From contig JAIRTQ010000007.1 in the NCBI GenBank assembly GCA_031254835.1, forward strand, positions 1 to 7,333: 7,333 nt of DNA. The letters run 5' to 3'. Positions 1 to 5,128 of the stretch are shown here, piece after piece. Made by a program: the position numbers and the translations under genes. The notes beneath the pieces were generated by a model. That model was not told the origin of the DNA. It ran no database searches and saw only the letters and a program-made list of their open reading frames with translations. Each line of letters starts with the position of its first letter. Position 1 is the first letter of the stretch. Origin of the DNA: Puniceicoccales bacterium (GTDB lineage Bacteria; Verrucomicrobiota; Verrucomicrobiia; Opitutales; JAIRLM01).

Positions 1-158
1 CCCTATCCCTCTGGCTCCTCGGTGCCGGCGCTATGGTGGACATCGCTTTCATTTTCACCATTGGCGTCGTGGTGGGTACTTTTTCCTCCGTCTTTATCGC
101 CAGCCCCATTTTTCTTCGCTGGCACAGGGGCAGGCGGGAAAGTTTGAACCGCATTTAG
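1..158 (+). CDS. secF: Protein translocase subunit SecF (or the SecF half of SecDF), C-terminal end only
   Basis: The first complete codon is at position 3 and the TAG stop is at 156-158, so 51 residues are visible. They cover the last two hydrophobic segments of an RND-type membrane protein. The diagnostic block is GVVVGTFSSVFIASPIFLRW, which matches the SecF family ending (G-x-x-x-G-T-x-S-S-x-F-I-A-S-P), followed by a short basic cytoplasmic tail (HRGRRESLNRI). SecF works with SecD and SecYEG in the inner membrane and uses the proton-motive force to help exported proteins leave the translocon. The gene's 5' part lies outside the window, so it cannot be decided whether SecD and SecF are fused. 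The short basic tail and normal stop indicate an intact 3' end. The family assignment comes from the conserved final transmembrane segment. Confidence 0.9.
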   Translation, partial: LSLWLLGAGAMVDIAFIFTIGVVVGTFSSVFIASPIFLRWHRGRRESLNRI

Positions 159-248
159 CGGAACGCGTCCAGCGCCACGCGAAAAGCGCACCGATCTGTC
201 ACCGCCTTTTTCGCTTTCCTCGGCAAGTAAAGTTCCTACAGTAGTGTC
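159..248. other. secF to gatekeeper intergenic spacer
   Basis: This 90 bp gap lies between the secF stop and the GTG of the next gene, on the same strand and in the same reading frame. A TAA at 228-230 closes the frame, so read-through into a fusion is not possible without suppression. I see no convincing hairpin followed by a T-run and no good -35/-10 pair. The only inverted bases are short GCGC-type matches around 170-190. Co-transcription with secF is possible but not shown. Confidence 0.4.
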
Positions 249-1958
249 GTGACTGGCAATGGGGGCGAAATCGCGAGCATGGCGCAACTTTTGCAGCAAA
301 GCGCCACAGGTCGGCTCTTGGGTGGACCCGTAAGGCAGGACGCCATGCCCTTTACCCCCAACGCTGCCAGCCTGTTGGCTCAAGCGCGGCCAACGGCTCC
401 TTCGACTCCGGCTGAGGGGGACTCCCGCCGGGCACAGGCCGGGAAAGGGGATGCGGCCCGTGGAGCGGATCTGTATCTAGAGCGCAAAAAAACTCAGGTG
501 GCCCATGATTTTGCCCTGCTCATGCATCCGGGAGGAGGCCGGGCCGCATCCTATCAAAATTTTTTCCAAAGACTCCGGAACCATGCCGGGCGGCGCCAGA
601 CCACGACTTCGGGCGGTGGAGCGACGGATCTGCAAGAAGAAGGGCGAGAGGAAACGGCAGCTGAGACACAATCCCGTACGGCGGACGATGGCTCTGTGGA
701 TGCAGATTTGGACGGGTCTGCTGGCAAAGAGGAAGAAAAGGCGCGATTGGCAGAACAGGAGACGAATCTATCGGAATTTTCCCCGAAGCTGCGGTGGATT
801 TTGGAGGAAGTAACCGGAGAATCAAAATCCGCCGCGGAGCAATATAATTTTCTCAACTGCGCTCGCGAAATGGCCAAAATGGAAGCGGAGGCCTACGCCT
901 CTCAGGAAGCGGAGGCCCAGCGACAATTGCAAAATGTGCGGGAACAGCTCAAAAGTGCTACCGATGACGGGAAAAATTGGCTTAGCGATCGTTGCAAATG
1001 GATGGAGGGGCTGCATGTGGCGATTCAAGCGGATCGGCAGAAGGCCCAGAAACTGTTTGAACAGCTGGATGCTATAGTAACCACATTCGAAGCTAGGCAC
1101 AGGAATCGCATCCGGGATGGCTATAATCTTATCCCAAAAGCCCGCTTTGTCGTTGCCAACGCCGGGCTGGAGGGCCGGCTATCGTCCGCGGATTTGGCCA
1201 GCAACTATCGGGACCAGGTCCTTTGCATGGTAAACCCTAGTCAATTTTTTGAAAATTTTATGGTCCGACACAGTGCGTTGGGCTTTCGCACCTACTTCGA
1301 GCTCATTCTACAGCTGCTGGGCGATGACATCAAATCGGCGAATCCGTCCCGCGGGATCGGCCAGCTGCAGGCCATTCGCGATTCTCTGTTTTTTGCGGAA
1401 ATTTCCCACCAGATCTACCTGCTTGTCGGAGCGGCAAGCCAAAAATTGCAGCGCATCCGCATTTTCACGCAGAAGGAAAAGGGAGTATATGTGCCCGCCC
1501 TGATCGCCATTAATTTTCAAAAAGATCATTTAGAAGTCGCGGTGGCCCGCGGCAAAGGACAGCCTTGCTTTGTCAAGGACATCCCTTGCGGAGCCAATGC
1601 GGATCATTTTGCTGAATTGACAGAGGTTATCAACCGTTTTTATCCCGATGCGGTTGCCCTACTAAATTTTGAGGGCAACGATGGCCGCTCTTTCCGTTTT
1701 GCAGTTCAGCGGCGCTATGGCCTTCCTATGTCGCGAAAGCAATTTCCTTGGGAAAGCATTCGCCGCGACAAACCTCCGGAGGAGCTGTTTCCAGACGTAT
1801 TCGAGAACAAACCGCTGGGCGATGAAAGAAAGCGGGCCGATGTCCCGCAAAAAACCGAGCCGGCGCACGTCTATGGCGTGGAAGAGGTAGCCAAAACGCT
1901 TCAGAAGAGCATGGCAAAGGGAAGATCGCAGGGAACGTCGGCATCTTCCTTTTCCTAG
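249..1958 (+). CDS. sctW: Type III secretion gatekeeper-like protein (SctW/YopN/HrpJ family) with a long unassigned C-terminal extension
   Basis: SctW proteins sit at the cytoplasmic base of the type III apparatus, are often secreted themselves, and control the switch to effector export. In this 569-residue protein, residues 1-75 are Ser/Ala/Pro-rich and probably disordered, as expected for a secretion signal. Residues 125-175 are acidic. Residues 178-285 are charged and helical, beginning LRWILEEVTG...AAEQYNFLN, like the YopN 'LKAYLEGKSEEPSEQFKML' region. Residues 288-405 carry the clearest family signature: IRDGYNLIPKA, then SNYRDQVL (YopN TYRDAVM), then YFELILQLLGDDIKSANPSR and L..IRDSLFF.E. 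The last ~165 residues (405-569) do not resemble TyeA, which often follows or is fused, and are unassigned. The start is uncertain: GTG 249 has no Shine-Dalgarno, and ATG 279 is an alternative with a weak G-rich stretch upstream. The stop shares CTAG with the convergent gene. The family call rests on remembered consensus, not a search. Confidence 0.68.
   Translation: MTGNGGEIASMAQLLQQSATGRLLGGPVRQDAMPFTPNAASLLAQARPTAPSTPAEGDSRRAQAGKGDAARGADLYLERKKTQVAHDFALLMHPGGGRAASYQNFFQRLRNHAGRRQTTTSGGGATDLQEEGREETAAETQSRTADDGSVDADLDGSAGKEEEKARLAEQETNLSEFSPKLRWILEEVTGESKSAAEQYNFLNCAREMAKMEAEAYASQEAEAQRQLQNVREQLKSATDDGKNWLSDRCKWMEGLHVAIQADRQKAQKLFEQLDAIVTTFEARHRNRIRDGYNLIPKARFVVANAGLEGRLSSADLASNYRDQVLCMVNPSQFFENFMVRHSALGFRTYFELILQLLGDDIKSANPSRGIGQLQAIRDSLFFAEISHQIYLLVGAASQKLQRIRIFTQKEKGVYVPALIAINFQKDHLEVAVARGKGQPCFVKDIPCGANADHFAELTEVINRFYPDAVALLNFEGNDGRSFRFAVQRRYGLPMSRKQFPWESIRRDKPPEELFPDVFENKPLGDERKRADVPQKTEPAHVYGVEEVAKTLQKSMAKGRSQGTSASSFS
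881..917 (+). repeat. Short in-frame direct repeat GGAAGCGGAGGCC
   Basis: The 13-base word occurs at 881-893 and again at 905-917, a 24 bp (8-codon) period inside the gatekeeper-like gene. It encodes EAEA twice (MEAEAYASQEAEAQ) in a charged helical stretch. It looks like a small local duplication in coiled-coil-like sequence rather than a regulatory repeat. Confidence 0.6.
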
Positions 1959-2662
1959 TTTAGGCAAAAGAGCAGCAGCGACTGACAGGCAGCGCCTGCC
2001 AAAAGATAGGGCACGAATGGTAGGGGCTGGCCCGCTCTAAGACGGCTGCGGGATTGGGAATGCAGAAGAGACTGCCCGAGCCAGACGGAGATGGCGAAGA
2101 CGGCACCTAGGAAAAAAATTCGCAGAGCGCCGGCAAAGCCAAAAAATAGACCCAGCACGGCGGCCAGCTGCACATCGCCAAGGCCAAGACCCTCGCGGTG
2201 AGAAAGGGTCTCAAAGGTGACGGCAATCCAGAAGAGGGTTGCCGTGGCCAAAAGGCCGTCCGTGGCGGCCACGGACAGGGCACTCCAAACCGGGAAAGTG
2301 CCATTCATCGCTCCTAAGGAAGAAAAAATTAGGCCGGCGGCCAGTCCTAGGTAAACCAATTCGGCCGGAATAGTGCCGTTGGCATTGTCCGTTCGTGCGC
2401 CGGCAAAGAGCAGGGAGAGGACCGTTACGATGGCGACCGTTTCCAATTCCGGTCGCAGGTGCCAGGCTCCGCCAAAAAGGACTAGATGAATGGCGAGTCG
2501 CGGACTCCTCCAAGGACCACAGACGGCGCCGCGCAAGGGACCGCGAAAAATTCCATCGGCAGACGCATTTCGGATGGAATTGAGCAGGGCCCGCCGTAGG
2601 ACTCGCCATTCCCAAAAGTCCAACGCGAATCCCCAGAGCAAGACCAGAGCCATCTCCGCCAC
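1955..2662 (-). CDS. Atypical A24-family prepilin peptidase-like membrane protein lacking the N-terminal cysteine methylase motif
   Basis: Prepilin peptidases (PilD/GspO) are inner-membrane aspartyl proteases that cleave the leader of type IV pilins and type II pseudopilins. This 235-residue protein is strongly hydrophobic throughout. It has both expected catalytic aspartates: D92 in TDNANGTIPAE (family pattern D-x6-P) and D163 in REGLGLGDVQLAAVLG (family GxGD motif). The ending PFVPYLLAGA (215-224) matches the conserved PFGPfLalG of bacterial members. The N-terminal part is short and has a single Cys (C48) instead of the paired CxxC motifs of bifunctional methylase-peptidases, so N-methylation of pilin is doubtful. 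The start is GTG at 2662; ATG at 2653 is an alternative, and an upstream in-frame TAA precludes a much longer product. No Shine-Dalgarno is evident. It converges on the gatekeeper-like gene with a 4 bp overlap. No pilin genes are visible here. Confidence 0.8.
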   Translation of the reverse strand: MAEMALVLLWGFALDFWEWRVLRRALLNSIRNASADGIFRGPLRGAVCGPWRSPRLAIHLVLFGGAWHLRPELETVAIVTVLSLLFAGARTDNANGTIPAELVYLGLAAGLIFSSLGAMNGTFPVWSALSVAATDGLLATATLFWIAVTFETLSHREGLGLGDVQLAAVLGLFFGFAGALRIFFLGAVFAISVWLGQSLLHSQSRSRLRAGQPLPFVPYLLAGAACQSLLLFCLN

Positions 2663-2776
2663 GGGCGGCCACGCTAGTTGGCAAAATTCATTTTACAATT
2701 GGAGAGTTCGCGTAGAGCCATTTCCATGGGCCAAAATTTTGCTTGTTTCTCCCGTTCGCTTGCTTCAAAATGAGCC
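2663..2776. promoter_or_regulatory. Divergent intergenic region, probable promoters for the peptidase and the 372-residue protein
   Basis: This 114 bp gap separates two divergently transcribed genes, so both should have promoters here unless transcription starts inside a gene. There is a -10-like TACAAT at 2694-2699 on the plus strand. Overlapping it on the minus strand is TAAAAT. Neither has a good -35 at 16-18 bp; TTGGCA at 2678-2683 is only 10 bp from TACAAT. A perfect 10 bp palindrome CAAAATTTTG lies at 2732-2741, close to CCATGG at 2724-2729. The palindrome may be chance in AT-richer DNA. The function is inferred from gene orientation. Confidence 0.4.
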
Positions 2777-3895
2777 ATGGCCGGTTTGTTGGGTTCCCCG
2801 CCTGCGAGGGAAGGTTCTCTTTCGGCCGTTCCCGATGCAGCCGCTGCCTTCATCCAAATCCCGAACAAGGTCGAGTTAGATAAATTGAGTTTTCTATTTA
2901 AGGCACAGGCCAAACGAACTAAAAAGAGCGTGATCGAGGCATTTGAAACATTTTCGTCCGGCTGCTGCCTCCCCCATAGGCTCGCGCTTGCCTGCGCCTG
3001 CTCTGCGGATCGCCAGCTTTGGGCAAAAGTTGGTAGGTACCTTCGACTTTGCCTTTTTGGAGCCAATGAAGGAGACGTGCAATTGGTGCAGCAAATTGCG
3101 TGTGCAGTGGGAGTTATACCACAAATAGAAAGGCCAGAAACGCTCCGAGCCCTCGCCGGATGGGTCGATGCGCAAAAAGATGAAACTAGTTTCGAAGCTG
3201 TTTTCGATTCCATTGGGAGTCACTACGGGGAAGAAATTGGGGCGGAAAGTCGCAAAAAAATCGCGGAATTGCTCGACGGCCTCATGGATCCCTACGGAAG
3301 AAAACGAAATGGTCCCTCGTGGACGCTTGGGGACCTGCGCCATAGAAATGAGGCTATGGCCATTCATTCTGAAAAATTGGGCTGTTCGGCCGAAGCAACC
3401 CAAGGCGCCCTTTCCGCGGCCACCCTAAGTCAGGCTGGTCTAGTTGCTTTGGCTATCGCAGTTGATCAGATTCCGGGAGCATTCGCTGCAATTAGTGCCT
3501 GGCCGAGCAAAGGGGTAGCCGATTGCTATGATGTCCGCGTAAATTTATTTTGGGGGATGGGAATGCTGAGTGCGGCAAATATGGACCGCTTTGAAGCTCA
3601 AGTCCTCAATCCACAGCCTTCTCTCATCATTGACGGGCTCGGAAACGGGCTCGGCCAAGTGGTCGATTCCGTTTTCCTTGGTACGCAGGAAGATTTGGAG
3701 ACGATTTTGCGATTTATCTCGCCGAATGCACAGCAAACCGCCGCTGCCGCCCTGCTCGCTGCCGCCCAAGAAGCGAATGCCGCCGTGGACGCGAGCACCA
3801 TCTCCCTCACTACGGCCGCCGCCTACGGCACCGCCACTCCTCTTCCGGATGGCATCGTATTTCGTCGCCAAAAGCCGGGCGACAGTCCGAGCTAG
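2777..3895 (+). CDS. Unrecognised 372-residue helical, alanine-rich protein
   Basis: I do not recognise the family. The protein has no N-terminal signal peptide and no clear transmembrane segment, so it is probably cytoplasmic or secreted by a non-Sec route. Residues 30-115 are basic and helical and contain most of the cysteines (C63, C64, C73, C75, C92, C109). Residues 120-200 are charged and helical, with KIAELLDGLMDPYGRKRNGP. Residues 205-335 are long Ala/Leu/Ile-rich helices with a Gly-rich turn DGLGNGLGQVVDS (286-298). The tail (340-372) is Ser/Thr/Ala-rich and ends in a basic, probably disordered segment. A TGA immediately upstream of ATG 2777 fixes the start at or after this codon; no Shine-Dalgarno is seen. 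Its open frame over 1.1 kb and codon use like its neighbours support a real gene. It lies between secretion-related genes, so a secreted substrate or secretion accessory is conceivable but unproven. Confidence 0.7.
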   Translation: MAGLLGSPPAREGSLSAVPDAAAAFIQIPNKVELDKLSFLFKAQAKRTKKSVIEAFETFSSGCCLPHRLALACACSADRQLWAKVGRYLRLCLFGANEGDVQLVQQIACAVGVIPQIERPETLRALAGWVDAQKDETSFEAVFDSIGSHYGEEIGAESRKKIAELLDGLMDPYGRKRNGPSWTLGDLRHRNEAMAIHSEKLGCSAEATQGALSAATLSQAGLVALAIAVDQIPGAFAAISAWPSKGVADCYDVRVNLFWGMGMLSAANMDRFEAQVLNPQPSLIIDGLGNGLGQVVDSVFLGTQEDLETILRFISPNAQQTAAAALLAAAQEANAAVDASTISLTTAAAYGTATPLPDGIVFRRQKPGDSPS

Positions 3896-3940
3896 ACTTT
3901 CGAGAAGAAACCGACCTGCGGTCCCGAGCGCATAGGCCAA
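3896..3940. other. Convergent intergenic gap, no clear terminator
   Basis: This 45 bp gap lies between the stop codons of two convergent genes of unknown function. It contains a minimal hairpin candidate, GACC-TGC-GGTC (3913-3923), with only four stem pairs and no T-run on either strand. That is too weak to call an intrinsic terminator. Nothing else is visible. Confidence 0.35.
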
Positions 3941-4555
3941 TCACCGTAAGTACACGAACAGTAGGACTACGCCAACAAACAGGACGACAAATACGCCGAA
4001 CACCACGGGCAGGCTGCCGGAAAACAGACCCATCAAAACCGCCGCGAGGGCACTACTGCCAGAGGACAAAACGGCAAGCGCGATGTGATGCACGCTATCC
4101 CACGCGTCGGTCAACTTCTTGACGTCCAACGTACGCACAATTCCATCGTCGGTAAGTAGGGAACACGAACCACCCGCCCCTGGCTCTTCCTCTACCATGA
4201 ACTTCACAGCAGCCGCTCTGGCAGAACGATTCTTACAAAAAAAAACGGGAAAACCACCATTCGAAGACCAGAAACACAAGACCGCCACCCTCGCCCAGCT
4301 GTCACTGCTCGTGAAAGAAGCGTCTCCGAGCTTTCTTCGCCACTCATCACCCGGAAATTTAGCCACCAAATGCATGCGGTAATCATAGAACGAGCAACAC
4401 TTGTACCGGATAGGCAAACCCAACTTCTCCGCCTCCTTAAGTACCTTTAGCGCACGTGCAGAAAAGGGCAATCTTTCCACATCTTTAGGGGTAAGTGGAC
4501 GATCAAACGCTGGCACGGATGTTCTATGCTCTTGCAGGCGCAGATTAACGCTCAC
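3941..4555 (-). CDS. Unrecognised 204-residue protein with a C-terminal transmembrane hairpin (Inc-like topology)
   Basis: I do not recognise the family. The first ~150 residues look soluble and basic, with Cys pairs at C53/C54, an aromatic patch (YKCCSFYDYRMH) and an acidic-Gly stretch VEEEPGAGGSC at 121-131. Two hydrophobic segments follow near the C-terminus, at about 157-178 and 182-203, separated only by a short SGSLP turn. This is a bilobed hydrophobic domain that would place both ends on the same side of a membrane. There is no N-terminal signal peptide. Chlamydial inclusion-membrane (Inc) proteins, which are type III effectors, share this general layout, but I see no sequence evidence of homology. 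The start is GTG 4555; GTG at about residue 14 is an alternative, and neither has a Shine-Dalgarno. It is divergent from the next small gene and convergent with the 372-residue gene. Confidence 0.68.
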   Translation of the reverse strand: MSVNLRLQEHRTSVPAFDRPLTPKDVERLPFSARALKVLKEAEKLGLPIRYKCCSFYDYRMHLVAKFPGDEWRRKLGDASFTSSDSWARVAVLCFWSSNGGFPVFFCKNRSARAAAVKFMVEEEPGAGGSCSLLTDDGIVRTLDVKKLTDAWDSVHHIALAVLSSGSSALAAVLMGLFSGSLPVVFGVFVVLFVGVVLLFVYLR

Positions 4556-4666
4556 TATCGGCTAATTCACAAAAAATAAGCGGGACATGAAAAAAAATTG
4601 CGAAAAAAACGAATTGCTCCCAACTTTTCTTTTCCCGCATTTTCAATGCGGCGGAGGTTTTTAGTT
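4556..4666. promoter_or_regulatory. Divergent A-tract-rich intergenic region
   Basis: This 111 bp gap lies between two divergent genes of unknown function. It is markedly richer in A/T than its surroundings, with A-runs at about 4571-4576, 4590-4597 and 4604-4609 spaced roughly 15-19 bp apart. Such tracts could bend DNA or bind nucleoid proteins, and promoters for both genes should lie here. The best plus-strand match, TTGCGA at 4598-4603 with CAACTT 17 bp later, is poor. I therefore infer the promoter role from gene orientation and composition only. Confidence 0.4.
4653..4657 (+). promoter_or_regulatory. Strong Shine-Dalgarno that decides the start of the 153-residue gene
   Basis: GGAGG at 4653-4657 lies 9 bases before ATG 4667. 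This is a textbook arrangement and favours that ATG over the longer in-frame option beginning at TTG 4598 and over ATG 4646. It is the only clear anti-SD match before a start codon in the window. Confidence 0.8.
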
Positions 4667-5128
4667 ATGAATCGCATATATGTGGACGGTTATTGCATTG
4701 CAATGCCTCGCGGATGTACTGTCCCACTTGGGTGTGACGATCCGCACGTCTTTGAATCGGTGGTTCGCTCGATGGGCGATTACATGCCGAAAGTTGAACC
4801 CGGCAGCTTGGACCCGGATGTGGATTATGCTATTAGGTGTAGCAAATTTAGGTCGCGATTTAACGTTTCGGCGCCCGCAGAATATTTAACGAAGGTGAAG
4901 GCTAGCAAGACCCCGGAGGAGCACGTCGCTTTGACCTATTGGTTTTGCAAAAACGCAGTCAGCTCCGACAGTCCACTGCCGGAAGTGGAGGCCTACATGG
5001 GTGCGTTGCGGGACGTGATAGGCTTGATTCTCCTTACTTACTATGCAAATGGCCTACTATCAGCGAAAATTACGGCTTTTCTCTCCATATACGAAGAAGC
5101 TCTGGCTAAGCGAAGGTTGGTGTTTTAG
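4667..5128 (+). CDS. Unrecognised 153-residue small protein
   Basis: I do not recognise the family. ATG 4667 is preferred because of the GGAGG 9 bases upstream; an in-frame extension to TTG 4598 would add a basic, low-quality N-terminus. The N-terminal third is Cys/Pro/Gly-rich (C10, C17, C23: YCIAMPRGCTVPLGC) and may form beta structure. The middle is acidic (DPDVDYAIRC). Residues 85-150 look helical, with an amphipathic to hydrophobic helix around MGALRDVIGLILLTYYANGLL (111-131) and a basic end KRRLVF. The hydrophobic stretch carries charge near its start and is borderline for a membrane span. There is no signal peptide. Its stop overlaps the convergent mutL stop by 4 bp. It shares a divergent promoter region with the hairpin membrane protein, so a functional pairing is possible but unproven. 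Confidence 0.68.
   Translation: MNRIYVDGYCIAMPRGCTVPLGCDDPHVFESVVRSMGDYMPKVEPGSLDPDVDYAIRCSKFRSRFNVSAPAEYLTKVKASKTPEEHVALTYWFCKNAVSSDSPLPEVEAYMGALRDVIGLILLTYYANGLLSAKITAFLSIYEEALAKRRLVF

Noticed and set aside
3..383. 126-codon minus-strand open frame
   Set aside because: It is antisense to the secF tail, whose family motif is unambiguous, and to the start of the gatekeeper-like gene. Its composition is Gly/Ser/His/Asp-rich with no domain-like pattern.
2211..2684. 157-codon minus-strand frame overlapping the peptidase gene
   Set aside because: It is Arg/Pro/Gly/His-rich, typical of an out-of-frame shadow in GC-rich DNA. The overlapping frame has both peptidase catalytic motifs.
2678..2699. 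TTGGCA / TACAAT as a sigma-70 promoter
   Set aside because: The spacing is only 10 bp, which is incompatible with a normal -35/-10 pair. It is kept only as a weak -10-like note.
2674..3403. Two minus-strand frames (179 and 169 codons) opposite the 372-residue gene
   Set aside because: They overlap each other, have Cys/Ser/Arg/Phe-rich shadow-like composition and show no motif. The plus-strand frame is longer and has natural protein composition.
3913..3923. GACC-TGC-GGTC hairpin as an intrinsic terminator
   Set aside because: It has a four-pair stem and no T-run on either strand.
3545..3940. 131-codon minus-strand frame before the hairpin protein's stop
   Set aside because: It is antisense to the 3' part of the 372-residue gene, with Gly/Arg-rich, low-complexity composition.
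4119..4382. 87-codon plus-strand frame opposite the hairpin protein
   Set aside because: It is Ser/Pro/Lys-rich with no motif. The minus-strand frame has a coherent soluble domain plus a transmembrane hairpin.
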